Counted from the stretch's first letter, positions 33,744-45,780 are shown. The stretch: DNA of 64,000 bases from Massospora cicadina (GCA_022478985.1 JAKSZP010014524.1:62001-126000), one strand, 5' to 3'. A program made the numbers and translations. The notes: generated by a model not told the origin, from the sequence alone.

Positions 33744-36483
33744 TGTTAAAATCCTGAGTTCTTCACCAAGTGATAGTTCCCAGAATTTATCTGCACAAGT
33801 TTAAAATGTGCACAATTTGTGAGGCTTGATAGTAAGTGATATGTGATTGATAATAGTATGAAGACTATTATCTGTAGGTGAATAAATAAACCTTGTATGG
33901 TCCAAAGCTTGACCTGTAATAATCCATGATATAATGGTAATGATAAATATATGGACTTCTTCTGTAAGTCCTGGGGACCAGCCCTTGCAACTGGATAGGG
34001 ATCAACATCCCTTCCAGATGATAAGGGGTCATAAGGCTCCAGTGGACCCTCTGTCATAGCTGAGCGACCTAGCCCATGTGATAGATGAGCGCTGGGTGAC
34101 TGCCTTCCCCCAAAGATACCCCATTCCCCCTCTTCCCCCTCCTCAACCCTGGTAAGTTTAATAGAAGGAGTCTGCAAGGAGATTGCGCACACCAGGGGGC
34201 GTGGACAGGCCCCTGTGACCAGCCACTCCCCAGGAAAACTATATAAGAATTTTGGGGAAGCAGCATTTCTTAACATCAGAGCCCAGCCTGAAATTTCTGG
34301 ACTGGGGGAGCATTCTGGACTGGCCTGCACCAGAAATCAGATCAGGGTATGGCTCAGATCTCAAATCAGATCCCAAAAGACTTGGACCATCTTCCCCTTT
34401 GCTCCAAAACAGATCCAGGGATTTCAGATCACATGAGTAGTCTAATTGAGGGATTGGTTCAAGTCGCCATCAATCTGATCCAAGGGCCCCTGCCTCCTGG
34501 GATGAATCTGGAACACCTAAACCACGTGAACAGGCTGACTCAGATGGCCAGAACCAGGATCAGTAGTATTGACTTGGTTTGGCCCCAGGAATCTGGAAAA
34601 ATTTGCATAAGTTTTCATGACTTTTGCCAAAATCTGAAGCATTATTCTACCCCCCTCTGAGCCAGACAACCAAATCACATCGCCAAACTCAGAATGGCCA
34701 ATTCCTTGATACCTTCCCCATGCATTTTACCCAGTTCTTAAGGCAACTGCATTTGCTGGGGACAGTCTTTGGTTCATTCTTTTATCCTTCACTTAATAAA
34801 ATTTGAATTACCTGTTTAGCTTGCCACGGCCTCTGTTTGCCTTATTATCTTTCAAAAACTCCGCTGTTTGATCCAACAAAGTGTGCCATCGCCAAGTTCT
34901 CCTGCCAATGTTCGCCAACTGGATTATCTGGTCGTTAGACCCTGCCACATGTTAGTGGATCATAAGCGCTATAATTCGCCTCACCCCTGACTTTTTCCCA
35001 CTGTTTTGTTCATTACCACGCATCCATTTAATGGAATCCCTTCCATCTATTTGGTTGCTGAGTACTCTGAAACTGCCCCCGGTTAGAGCATCACACAGGC
35101 GCCCCCACCCAGCCACTTGTGGACTTGGCATCCATAACCGCCTCAACCACCGATGGATTGGCCTGCCTGTGGGACCTTTAGCACCCCCTTTAAGGGAAGC
35201 TCGGTCCAACCCCCTCGTGGGTCACCCTCTACCTCCACTCTCACTTCCAACCATGAAGTGGCCTCTGTGCCATCCCTCGCTGGCATGCAAAACCCCCTAC
35301 TAGAATCCAAAGGCCAGCAACCATGAACCCTGGAGGAGTTGTCATCCTCCCTGCCTCTCCCGCCCTTGGGGGCTGCCCCTGCAAGATTCACGGTTGCCCC
35401 AATACAACCATCTGGTTTGCCTTAGGGGCCTTCAATACGTTACTGAACTCTTACTTTCCTCACATCTCCAATAGAGACCCACTATAATTAGTTGCTTGGA
35501 CTGCTATGCCCTTGGCATTCTGGGCCCTCCACTGGGTGCTCGCGCACCCCAACTGGGAGCCCAGTCTAGTTCTTATTAGCTAAATCCGTGACATCTTTCC
35601 TTTTCTGTCTAGCTTGATACACTCTCAGATTCAGAGGTTTCCAGCCTTTTCTTCTAGTCATGATGAGTCTGCGGAGATTCACATTTATCTGCTTCTCTAA
35701 GGATCCTAGATCCTTGCTCTTTATATGACAAAAAAGTCTACAATTTTTGTATACCACAAAAATAATAACTGAAGATTAATAGAGCTTATATCCCAAATGG
35801 AAAATATTTTTCTTTCAATAGGATGAGTCTTTTATTTATTTATATTAATTGTTAGGAGTTTTATAGAGGGATTCGGCGTCCAACTCCTTGGTTGGCACCT
35901 CAGCCATGAAATGGCAGCCATTGTCATTGAACTTACCTATGACGTCTCACTGGTAATGGTCTTCTCCTTCAGGTTAAGATTCCTACGTCAGACATCCTCA
36001 AGACCTGTACCAGAAAGAGCCAGAAAACGTGTCCCTAGCGTTTCCCATTTGATTATAGCAAACCAATCATACTTGGCTAGCGATCAGATTAGGTAATTAA
36101 CTCTTTACCCATTATGGCAGGTCACAAATCAACTGATTGATCCACTATTTGCAGGTGGCATCACTCTCCTCACAATTGCTACTTAAATTCTCAATTTGTT
36201 GGTGATCAAACCCAAATGATCCAAATAAGTACACTTGATAGTTAACCAATGCTCAATTATCAGATGCCCTTTTTTGTCAGCAACTCTGATTGACGAGGTC
36301 TTAAGCATTCACCTAGTCTGACTCCCAACAAATCTGAGCCTGGCAAATTACCCAAAATCCTCAAACATTATTAACTCAATATTGAGGTCAACTAATATCA
36401 AATTAATTCGCCTGTGGGACTTATTACCCAGCGATTCAAATGGTAATCTAGAAAGATGGAAAGCTGGGCAATAAATCCCAACA
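33744..36483 (-). repeat. Element G 5' LTR, split by insert H
   Basis: LTR parts are 33744-33962 and 35594-36483. The left end TGTTAAAATCC and right end CCCAACA mirror the 3' LTR ends at 25544 and 26639. The alignment with the 3' LTR jumps exactly across H, from ...GACTTCTTC to TCTTTCC... Confidence 0.78.
33963..35593. mobile_element. Insert H: probable long solo LTR
   Basis: 1.63 kb insert beginning TGTAAGTCC and ending CGTGACA, with a 5 bp target duplication TCTTC (33958-33962) and TCTTT (35594-35598) differing by one transition. It has a TATA-like CTATATAAG (about 34230) and a poly(A)-signal-like TTAATAAAAT (about 34794), so it reads left to right as an LTR. The 3' third is visibly richer in G and C than its surroundings. 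No internal repeat of its ends was found, which favours a solo LTR over a short complete element. A 194-codon minus frame (33746-34330) crosses the boundary and is meaningless. Confidence 0.6.
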
Positions 36484-36777
36484 ACATGTCATCTCACAGG
36501 AAGTAATTTAAACCTTGTAAGATAAGATTTAAGTAATCTCCAAGATGCCTCATCCAAAAAGCCTTTGAGACATAAAGGTATTATTAGGAATAATGGGATA
36601 TTACCATCAGTTTATCTCTAACTTTGCTCAACTCACCAAATTTCTTGTCTAACTGCTAGCCAAAAAACCACTTTCATATATAGAGTGGAGCAACGATTTT
36701 GTATTCAATTCAATGAAGAGTTTGTTGAAGAGACAACTGATATTATGACATCTGGACTATGGGAAGCCATTCATCAT
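36484..36777 (+). pseudogene. Element E RT connection / RNase H start
   Basis: Reads VISKMPHPKSL, VLLGIMGYYHQFISNFAQL, then DYGKPFII, which is the end of RT and entry to RNase H. It aligns with F at 55085-55360. Translation is cut at KPFII by the D insertion and resumes at 42745 with MFTNASNLVIGAIL, so the two halves were once contiguous. Confidence 0.8.
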
Positions 36778-37280
36778 TGTCGTGATTCCAATATGACTGG
36801 ATGATAAGCCCAAGGTCATCATGGTGAAATGTATGAAATCTATTGGAATCAAACCGGTAACAGTAATTTAAGTGCTTTGAAATAAGGCGATGTCGACATT
36901 TGACAAATACAAATGAAATTGCCTACAATTAGGGCGATAGCAAATTAGAAAACAACCAGTCAGAATGAGAGGAACAGTGGAACTGAATAGTCTAAAGCTA
37001 TGAGCGTGGTATTGTCCAAGCTGCTGTAATATAAGTGAGATGGGCGATTAAGTGGGGGGTTGTTGTTAAGAAAGGAATGAACCAGTGGAATAGGAAGAAT
37101 CCACGGTGTTAATTATATTAAATAAAGTAGTCGTGGGAGCGAGTGCTCCATATTTATTTGAAATTTATTCTGTTGTTTTGAGGGCAACAATCGTCACATC
37201 GTTGACCCTGATTGTTCCGTGGGTCGCACCCTGTGCAAACTCCGTTGGCGTATCTATGGAAGACCGCCAAATTATTAATA
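36778..37280 (+). repeat. Element D 5' LTR
   Basis: 503 bp. It contains TATAAGTGAGATGGGCGATT (about 37033), a core-promoter-like stretch also found in J, a poly(A)-signal-like AAATAAAG (about 37119), and just after it a short palindrome GGAGC-GAGT-GCTCC (37136-37149). It lacks a clean CA end (ATTAATA). Confidence 0.9.
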
Positions 37281-37300
37281 GTGGTGCTCACTACAGGGGG
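37281..37300 (+). promoter_or_regulatory. Element D primer-binding site
   Basis: GTGGTGCTCACTACAGGGGG starts directly after the LTR and gives the best match to the shared primer-site core. Confidence 0.75.
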
Positions 37301-37319
37301 CCCATTGATCAATTATATA

Positions 37320-38340
37320 TATGATAAAATCTCAGTTGCCAGCTATGTCACAACAACGTCACGTTGAGAAAAATTTACTCATCACTCTGGGTCAGTTGCC
37401 TATGCAGAACTGAAACTAACTTTGGACACTGTACTGAAAAACAAGATGAGCTGCTTCAGGAGGTTTGCTAACAAGCTTCCCCCATTTGACCGAGAAGGGA
37501 ATATCCCTGGGTTCTTTAAGCGTTTGAAATTGCAACTGAAGGTTTCTCAGATCGACGGAAAGTAAAACTGTTGATTTCTACCTTGGATGTTGGAAGCACT
37601 GATCAAGTCATCTGTTACCTTTCCAGCAGTTCTATTACATATTAAGAAGTTAAAAATATGGTGCTGTGGCTGTTCAGTGGGCCTGTAAAAATGTCCCAAC
37701 AGAAGGCTAAATTTTTGACCATCAAGTTTCAACGAAATGAGACCCTAATTTTCGTTTGCTAAGCGGTTTACAGCAGAAGCTCAAATATTAATTGGGGCTG
37801 GAATTTATCCAAATCAGATGTATGTATTGCGATGACTTCTGCTGTAAAGCCATACCATGAGTTACATAACCTTATGGCCTCACTATTGTATGAAGATGTA
37901 CCATTGCTTAAAATTGTTCAGTTTCTGCACCGTATATCTGCCAACTTCCCTCCATCCAATATTGAGCGGATTCCCACTGTTGCCAGGGCCTATCCTAACC
38001 AGGGGTAGGAAAGCAGCCAACCAATGCAGATCATGCCAGGTTACTTTCCGCAACTTACCATCTATCCCATAACTGTTGAGAACAACTGCCAAACTACCAC
38101 TTCGGCCTTAAATATGCTGCTTGACAGCAGGCAGTCTACCAATGTGGGTCTGGTTACGCTGATCATCTTCAAAAGAACTTTCTAAGTGGGCCAACTTATT
38201 TTTTCACAGACGTAGGACCTATGGTGTAAGTTGCTTTAATTGCAGTCGCGCTGGGCACATGGGATGATGGTGCCCCAATCGACAGATCCCTCAAGTACAA
38301 CAGGATCAAGGTTATCAGAGAAAAAGTAGGAGTGGAGTAG
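37320..38340 (+). pseudogene. Element D gag
   Basis: Broken gag. Fragments include SVAYAELKLTLDTVLKNK (about 37390), then FDREGNIPGFFKRLKLQ (about 37490-37540, also present in I as FDHNGNIYGFFKRFEFA). Near 38230-38282 is a CCHC knuckle, CFNCSRAGHMG, stop, WC, with a TGA in place of a residue. No collagen-like repeat here. Confidence 0.75.
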
Positions 38341-38389
38341 AGATGAGACTTTCTACTTCTTCTATCTCAAAGCCATACGTTTTCTGAAT

Positions 38390-39110
38390 CTATTGTATTG
38401 AAGGAAGTAGACGCCTCCCAGTATGATGATACATTTCTCTACCAACAGCCAGTTGGGGGAGTAGATGTGCTGAACCAAGCACAATTCAAAAATATGGCTG
38501 GCCCAGGGTTTCTGGAGCAACCAAAGCCTTACGCTTGCAAAATGTTTGACCAAAACCTGTTAGACCAGCTGGAACCATTTGAGGATGCGTTGTCTCTAAG
38601 AGAAGTAGAGGTCTCCTTCCCGGTGGATGCTATTATAGCAGGCTACCCTAAAGTCAGTGCAGCTATTATAGGTTTCCTGGGAAAACGTGAACCGCTGAAT
38701 GTACTTGTAGTAAAAAACCAAGCTTCCATCTTACTCAGAGTGCACTTATGTGATGTGGTGATAGCCAAATCCTGAGTATGAGCTATAATTGACATGGGCG
38801 CTCCTGTTAATATTTTATCCACTAAGTTGGGGGCAAAGTTGGCTTTAAAACCTGACATAGAACACCAGATGGTGTATGGGACCGCAGGAATGGAAACCAC
38901 AGTCTCCGAGGGAGCGTATAATGCACTTCCTTTGCGTTTTGGATCTGTTGTTAATATGGCACCGGCAGTAGTATTACCAAATAGCCACTATGATTAGCTG
39001 ATTAGGACTGCGTTTATGCGACACTATGGGGCCATTGTTGACATGATGGAAGAGACCCTAGACATCCTGGGACAACGGATTCCCATCTATTTTACTTCCA
39101 GGGAGTGCCA
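38390..39110 (+). pseudogene. Element D aspartic protease
   Basis: The open frame 38398-38775 (125 codons) leads into the active site AIIDMGAPVNILSTKL (about 38785-38832), where Thr of Asp-Thr-Gly has become Met. That is one C-to-T step from ACG and would inactivate the enzyme. VYGTAGMETTVSEGAYNALP and AVVLPNSHYD follow, as in I (47259-47585). Confidence 0.85.
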
Positions 39111-39699
39111 GATGACCTAATCCGCTCTAGTCATATTAATCTTGCCTATAGCGATGGTGTGATACCTGTAAAATATCGGCGGATGAAGCAGAAGACCCAA
39201 ACGCTCCCAACACAGATTTATGAGTGCAAGGGATTCCGCTATGAGCTGCAAACGCTTTTAATAACCCTTCTGGGCATCAGATCATAATTGGAACTGAGCT
39301 TGAAATTGATATACCAGGCAGTCTGTACGGAGAGGTTGTGGGGCCCTATCAACAATCCAAACTTGAACCTCATGTGGCTCCTGGATTACTGTTACCCGGG
39401 CAGGGGAAGTAAAATTGTTGGTAGCAAATCTGCAAAAGGAAGTGATGCAGGTTCAGCGGCACCAAGTGGTAGCTTACCTGCTATTGATTTTAATCAATGA
39501 GGTCCACCATATACACGACTTTGGTTCCTGGGAAGATCTTGGCTTGCCCTTAAAAACCCACCTTTGGTATAATGACTGTGGTTCCTCGGGAGGCGCTCAC
39601 TGGTCTATTGGAGGAGCAGAAGGACAGGGTGATGAATCTGTTTAAAAAGTAATGTAGCATCTTTGCAACTGATGATCACGACTTGTGTTGCGCTTGTGG

Positions 39700-40620
39700 G
39701 CTTGTGCATCGGGTGGACACAGGAGATCACCCCCCTATAAGGTCACGGCCTATCCATTGCTCAAAGGCAGCAGAAGAAGTTGTGTAGGCAGAAATAGATA
39801 CATTGGTGGAACAGGGAATGTTAGAGCCATAAAAAGCCCTTGGGCACCCCCAGTACTAATTGTCAAAAAGAAAGATGGCTCCAATTGAGTAATAATCAAT
39901 TATCAGAAGCTTAACAGCATTACAAAAAAAAGATTCATATCTGCTGCTGCGAATTGACGACGCATTAGATTGGTTAGGTGGGGCCAAGTATTTCTCTGAT
40001 ATGGACTAGATATAGGGGTACTAGCAGATCGAGTTGCCAGTGGCGGAACAAGAAAAGTGCGCTATAATCACCTCAAAAGGATTGTTCCAGCTTACATGTA
40101 TGCCACAGGATTTGTGCAATGCTACCACTATGTTCCAGCGGGCTATGGATACTATTTTGGGTGACCTAAAGCTGTATTGTGTTCTTGTCTATCTTGATGA
40201 TATCAACATGTTTTTGCGAACGTTCACGGAGCATCTTGGACACCTGGAGCAAGTGTTCCGCCGCCTGGCTGATGCTAATATTAAAATTAAGCCCCAAAAG
40301 CCACTTTTTTAAGAAACAATTGGAATATCTCGGTTTTGTGGTAGACTTCAAGGGGCCTATCCCTAAGCCAGACAAGCTGGAAGCCATTTTCCAAATGACT
40401 TGGCCAAGCAATAAGTGAGATATGCAGGTGTTCTTGGGGATGATTGGGTACTACTGGTGGTTCATTCCCAACTTCAACTGTATCAGGGCTCCACTCTTTG
40501 AGCTACTTAAGAAAAACGCTGTCTTCAACTGGACAGATCAATGTCAAACCGCTTTTGATGTATTACAAACCGCGTTGGCTAGCGCGCCTGTTTTGCAATA
40601 CCCCAATTTTTAAAAGAGTT
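39700..40620 (+). pseudogene. Element D reverse transcriptase
   Basis: IVKKKDGSN, stop, VIINYQKLNSIT opens the domain near 39860-39920. 40034-40312 gives MPQDLCNATTMFQRAMDTI and LVYLDDINMFLRTF with both catalytic aspartates. LEYLGFVVDFKG and FLGMIGYYWWFIPNF continue to 40490. Frameshifts at about 39930, 40310 and 40420. Confidence 0.88.
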
Positions 40621-40984
40621 TATTGTGCAAATGGATGCCTCACTTTCCGCTGTAGGGGCTGTGTTGTCCCAAAAAGACGATGTCAGTGGTGAGCACCCCA
40701 TTGCCTATCGTAGCCGCAGTTTAACTGGCCCTGAACGGAATTACACCATGACTGAGTGGGAGTGTTTAGCGGTAATCTATGCATATAAACAATTCTGGGT
40801 CTACCTCCATGGGGTAAAATTCAAAGTGGTAATGGATCATGCCTCTTTGAGCTGGCTACAGAATCTGCGGGAACCTGAAGGGCATCTTACGCAATGGGCT
40901 TTAAAGCTCCAAGCATATGATTTTGAGATTCTGCATCAGCCAGAGGCAAAGCAATAGAATGCGGATTGTCTTTCCCATTAACCC
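40621..40984 (+). pseudogene. Element D RNase H
   Basis: Open for 110 codons (40625-40957): MDASLSAVGAVLSQKDD, YTMTEWECLAVIYAYKQFW, VVMDHASLSWLQ. The acidic triad is retained. It ends in a stop just before NADCLSH, the usual linker to integrase. Confidence 0.88.
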
Positions 40985-42213
40985 ATGGTCGCCATTACAG
41001 CGGATGTGGTGGACAACATGTATGAAAAGATGATTGTGGGCAAATATCAGGACGAGCCGCCACCCGTGATCAGAGTGTTGGACAGGCTTAAGCAGGATAC
41101 CTTCTTGCACAATGGGGAGCTATATAAGCGGATTAGGGAATCAACGCTGAGTTTCCCAAAACCCTCTGCCCGAGCTGCAATAATAATGGATGACCATAAA
41201 GCGGTAGGTCATGGAGGGTTAAAAAAACGCTGGAGTTCTTGTGACCCTGCTACTATTGGGAAAGTATGCACTACGATGTGCTCAAGACAGTTGGTTTTTG
41301 CCATCAGTGCCAAGTGGAGAAACCATACCACCGGAAGACCACCTACCAGCTAGTTAAGCCTTAGTTCACATGGCATACAGTTACACTAGATGTGGTGGGG
41401 CCGCTGGCAACTGGCGCAAACCGCTCCAAATATATAATAGTAGCCATCGACCATTTGATGAGATGGGTGGAAGCAAGGGCTATCAAGGATTTGGGGGCTG
41501 TCACTACTGCCAAGTTCATCCTGGAGTGCATCATACAGCGCCATGGTTGCCCGCAATTTATCCTAATGGATAACGGAACCAATTTCACTTCCCATATATT
41601 AGCCAAGTTGCATGAGCTCATGGCAATCCGCAGGGTTTTAACTACCCCTACCACCCTGAATCTAATGGTATGGTGGAACGGGTCAATGGGACCTTGGTAA
41701 ATATTCTACGCAAGCTTGTAAATGAGCGGCCATCAGATTGGAGCACCCTTTTATCCACTGGTATATTCACGTACAATATCAGCTACCACTCAGCAGCTGG
41801 TAAGAGTCCATTTCAATTGCTCTATGGACGACATCCAGCGCTGCATGCATTGCTTTACTCCTATTCTGAGGATACCAGCGGAGTCAAACCCCACCACTAT
41901 TTGTCATCCTTAATGAACACACTGATCAAGCTATAAAGTGAGGCATATTCTACTAGTCTTGCCAAGAAGATTCGGGATCATGCAGCTGACCAATGTAGAT
42001 GCTGCAGTCTTCCACAGTTTGGGGTAGGGGAATTGGTCCTGTTTCATGACTAACATGGGTTCAGAAGAAGGAACAAGCTTGCCAGCATATGGAATGGACC
42101 ATTTGAGATCATTGAGAAAACCAGGGTTGACGCCTACACCATTAAGGAACCTGTGGGGGGTCAAATTATTAACTGGGTACGTGTGAAGTTCCTCCAATCA
42201 TATAAGCAATAGG
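40985..42213 (+). pseudogene. Element D integrase
   Basis: HHCC: DHKAVGHGGLKKR (about 41193) and a shifted C-X2-C near 41310. Core: TLDVVGPLATGANRSKYIIV, ILMDNGTNFTSHIL, then after a one-base slip near 41665 ESNGMVERVNGTLVNIL; D, D and E are all present. C-terminus: IWNGPFEIIEKTRVDAYTI and WVRVKFLQSYKQ (about 42090-42210). No chromodomain. A polypurine tract (aaggagggggtaa, 42231-42243) precedes the 3' LTR. Confidence 0.88.
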
Positions 42214-42243
42214 AGCCTTATTGTCCAGTCAAGGAGGGGGTAA

Positions 42244-42744
42244 TGTTGCGTCTGATTTGACTGGATGATAAGCCCAAGGTCATCATGGTGAAATGTATGA
42301 AATCTATTGGAATCAAACCGGTAACAGTAATTTAAGCGCTTTGAAATAAGGCGATGTCGACATTTGATGAATACAGATGAAATCACCTACAATTAGGGCG
42401 ATAGCAAATTAGAAAATAACCAGTCAGAATGAGAGGAACAGTGGAACTGAACAGTATAAAGCTATGAGCGTGGTATTGTCCAAGCCGCTGTAATATAAGT
42501 GAGATGGGCGATTAAGTGGGGGGTTGTTGTTAAGCAAGGAAAGAACAAGTGGAATAGGAAGAATCCACGGTGTTAATTATATTAAATAAGCTAGTTGTGG
42601 GAGCGATTGCTCCATACTTATTTGAAGTCTATTGTGTTGTTTTGAGGGCAACAATCGTCACATCGTTGACCCTGATTGCTCAGTGGGTCGCACCCTGTTC
42701 AAAATCCGTTGGCGTATCTATGGAAGACCGCCAAATTTATAAAA
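42244..42744 (+). repeat. Element D 3' LTR
   Basis: 501 bp partner of 36778-37280, starting TGTTGCGTC. The palindrome after the poly(A) signal is kept as GGAGC-GATT-GCTCC (42600-42613), with a changed loop and conserved arms. Confidence 0.92.
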
Positions 42745-43536
42745 ATTATGTTTACCAACGCCTCTAACTTAGTCATAGGCGCCATCCTATTTTAAAGGAA
42801 TTAAAATGACATTGACCATCTTGTGTCATATTGTAGCAAAACGCTTTCTAAAGCTGAGCATGATTAAAGTGTCACAGAGAAAGAGTGCTTAGCTGTTCTC
42901 ATGGCAGTGAAAACTTCTGGACCTTCTTTTATGGTACAAACTTTACAGTTGTGACAGACTTCGCCTCCCTAAAGTGGCTTCAGAAATAAAAAAATCTGAC
43001 AGGACGGCTAGCCTGATGGGCTCTTAAGTTTCAGCACTATGACATGAATATCGTCCACTGAGCTGGAGCTTATCATATGAACGTAGATGGACTGACCCAA
43101 CTGCCTTTCTAAATCTTGACAATGGTGAAACTGAATGTTAAAAGATCTACTCATGAAGCCAGACTTTTGGGAGGATAAAGAAGAACCATTTATTAATTGC
43201 TCAAACAACACACTAAATGTACCAAGCTTCTTGAAGATTACTTTAAAAAATCAGAATCTACTGGCTACCTTACTATTGACCTTCATAATGGGTACCAGAT
43301 ACAATGGAAGCCCGCAATAACCTAGAACATGGAGGAGCCAGCAAAACTTACAAATGAATCAAGGAGCTACCACTGGGAATTAATACTGGACTTTGTAGTC
43401 GAAGTCTCAGACACTTGCATCACTTGTAAAAAGCAGACAAGGCATAAGGACAAGTACAAGTATCAGCTCATGACCCCTCAGAGGCCGTTTAAAACCATCA
43501 ATTCATCTATCATAGGTCCATTACCTAAATACACAG
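42745..43536 (+). pseudogene. Element E RNase H and integrase N-terminal half
   Basis: Continues the E frame: FTNASNLVIGAIL, VTEKECLAVLMAVK (about 42877), NFTVVTDFASLKWLQ, then the integrase zinc region (CITCKKQTRHKDKYKYQL, 43414-43470) and SSIIGPLPKYT, where the first catalytic Asp is no longer present. It is cut at 43537 by element I. Collinear with F 55350-56140. Confidence 0.8.
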
Positions 43537-44108
43537 TGTTATAATCTTGGATGATATTGCTAGGATCCGTCAGGTTGTTTGCACAGGTCGAACCCACTGA
43601 GCAATGGATGGACAATGTGGGGATCATCAGTCCTTCAGACACACTTGAAAATATAATAAAAAATAGAAGCAATTGCCCCAACAGGTTCTTTTATTTATTT
43701 TTATGAATACAGCTACTTCTCGCTGTCCCATCTTGTTTGCACTAAAAATAACCTACCTCTCTCAATCGCCTATTTTGCTTATATATGTCAGCTTCAGGTG
43801 ATATTGCTTCTCATTGCTTGGGTTATTCTATTCCGCTGATTCTCCTCAAATTTGAGTTATTATTCTTAATCCTCTATCGCCCTATTTGTAGGCGATTTAA
43901 TTTATATTCGTCAAATGTCAACATTGCCTTATTGCCTTATCACCTTATATAGAGGTGATCCAATAAACTCATTACATCCAATAAAGACCTGTTATATTCC
44001 AATATTGCCTCATCTCAAGGCACAAGAATAATCGCAACTGATACTATGTTTGGCAGATCCTTCCCGGCTATCCCAAAATTATCATCCAGTCATATCAAAA
44101 TTGTGACA
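43537..44108 (-). repeat. Element I 3' LTR
   Basis: On the element strand it starts TGTCACAATTTTGATATGAC and ends GATTATAACA. The GACTGGATGATAA start region and the GTGGGTTCGACC region match D and J. A polypurine tract (AAGGAGGGGTAA, complement of 44109-44120) precedes it. The palindrome-like GAAGCAATTGCCCC is at 43665-43679. Confidence 0.85.
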
Positions 44109-44159
44109 TTACCCCTCCTTGACTGGACGATAAGATCCTATTGTTTGTAAGGGCGGAGA

Positions 44160-45170
44160 TACTTCACGTGTACTCAGTTAATATCTGACCACTTGTAGGA
44201 TCCTTGATGGTATATGTATCAACTCCAGTTTTCTCTAATACTTCAAACGGACTGACCCAAGTACTAGTCAGCTTGTGCTTCCACCCAAATCCATGCTGAT
44301 AGTGGAAGAGAACCATATCTTCTTCCTTGAATGGCGCCAACCCACTATGACATACCTGATCAGTGGCCTGATTCCTAATCTTCTTAGTCAAGCTGAAGGA
44401 ATATGCTTCGGTTTTTAGTTTGATCAGAATGTTCGCAAGGTTAGTCAAATAGCGGTGAGGTTCTAGTCCACCAGTGTCTTCTACACATGCATAAAGCAAT
44501 GCCGGAAGAGCCAGGTGTTGGCTGTATAGTAATTGGAAGGGGTCTTCCCCGTGGTGAAATGATAACTAATGTTATAAGTGAACACGGCGGTAGAAAGGAG
44601 AGAGATCCAATTAGAAGGGTGATCAGTTACTAATTTTTGTAGTATGTTCACCAGAGTTCCATCCACCCGTTCAACCATTCCATTGGACTCAGGGTGGTAT
44701 GGGGTCATCAGAACCCCGCAGATTCCCATAAGCTCATTCAGCTTGGGGAGGATGTGCGAGGTGAAGTTGGTGCCATTATCATTGAGAATAAACTGAGGGC
44801 AGCCATGCGCTGAATAATGCATTTCAACATGAATCTAGCCACCGTAAATGCCCCCAAGTCTCATAAAGCCCTTGCTTCAACCCACCATGTCAAGTGGTCA
44901 ATAGCCACTAGAATGTACTTACAACGGTTGGCTCCTTTTGGCAAGGGCCCGATGACATTGAGAGAGACCATGTGCCAAGCAAAATGTGGTTTCACTAACT
45001 GATATGATATCGTATGGTGGAATGGCTTCTCCACTTGGCACGGATGGTAACAGGAAATTGTTTTGAGCACATTGAAGCTCATACTTTTCCAATAATATTG
45101 TGGGCGTAACAACTCCATAGTCTTACACACTCCACCATGCCCAACTGCTTTATGAGTGCTCATAATGATT
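44160..45170 (-). pseudogene. Element I integrase
   Basis: HHCC and core at 44861-45163 (STHKAVGHGGVCKTMELL, SLNVIGPLPKGANRCKYI) and 44481-44822 (FILNDNGTNFTSHIL, ESNGMVERVDGTLVNIL). The first catalytic Asp is Asn (SLN for SLD). The C-terminus at 44164-44499 has STWVSPFEVLEKTGVDTYTI. Three frames must be combined. Close relative of the D integrase. Confidence 0.87.
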
Positions 45171-45359
45171 TTTGGCCGTGATGAGGGGTGCAGGAAATTC
45201 GCCGTAGAAGGGCTGATTCATTTGTACAGTTCTCCATTCCGTTGGAAAGTATTTGTTAGCATTTCATTTAACACTTTGATTACTTGGGGCAGTTAGTCAT
45301 CATATTTTCTGCTGAGCATCTTATCATGCATCATGTTGCTGAGGTCCGCTGTCACCGCA

Positions 45360-45780
45360 ATAGTCAGTATTGAGATAAACAGTCAACGTTCTGATGCTTC
45401 ACTCCCAGACAATGAGAGATCTCAAAATCATAAGCCTGTAACTTGAGAGCCCATTGAGCCAACCATTCTTCTGGTCCTTTGAGGTTCTGCAACCAGCGTA
45501 ATGATGCGTGATTGGTTATGACTTTAAACTTTACCCCATGAAGGTAAACTTTGAATTGTTTATATGTGTAGATTACTGCTAAGCACTCTCTCTCAGTCAC
45601 AGTATAATTACGCTCATGACAGCTCTTACTATGACTACAGAATGCAACAGGATGTTCTTCTCCCTCATCATCTTTCTGAGAAAGTACTGCCCCAACAGCG
45701 TAAAGTGACGCATCTGTCTGAACAATAAACTCCCGGTAAAAGTTTGGATATCACAACACTGGTGCACTGCTCAACGCCGT
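45360..45780 (-). pseudogene. Element I RNase H
   Basis: 45364-45600 reads MTERECLAVIYTYKQFKVY and FKVITNHASLRWLQN, where the last catalytic Asp has become Asn (TNH for TDH). Upstream on the minus strand, about 45600-45730, comes TDASLYAVGAVLSQ. Ends HQNVDCLSQY. Confidence 0.85.

Larger units (their letters stand above)
25544..36483 (-). mobile_element. Element G: decayed Ty3 element, minus strand
   Basis: LTRs are 25544-26639 (3') and 33744-36483 (5', containing insert H). Without H the two are 1096 and about 1104 bp. On the element strand they start TGTTGG and end TTAACA. A primer-binding site (TTTGGTTCTCACTACTGG on the minus strand) adjoins the right LTR and fixes the orientation. Pol fragments on the minus strand occupy 29.85-32.1 kb and a gag-like region 32.6-33.7 kb. 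Flanking 5-mers ataag and acatg match at only 3 of 5. The 2.6 kb between integrase and 3' LTR holds foreign or unassigned DNA. Confidence 0.75.
36778..42744 (+). mobile_element. Element D: Ty3 element inserted in E
   Basis: 5.97 kb insertion. LTRs are 36778-37280 and 42244-42744; target duplication ATCAT (36773-36777) and ATTAT (42745-42749) differs by one transition. Joining the flanks restores the RNase H reading of E. Order: primer-binding site, gag with zinc knuckle, protease, RT, RNase H, integrase, polypurine tract. By hand count the LTRs differ at about 25-30 of 500 positions, the least of any pair here. Same family as I and J. Confidence 0.92.

Noticed and set aside
33746..34330. 194-codon minus-strand open frame
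   Set aside because: It crosses the boundary between the G LTR and insert H (33962/33963), so it cannot be an ancestral gene. No motif.
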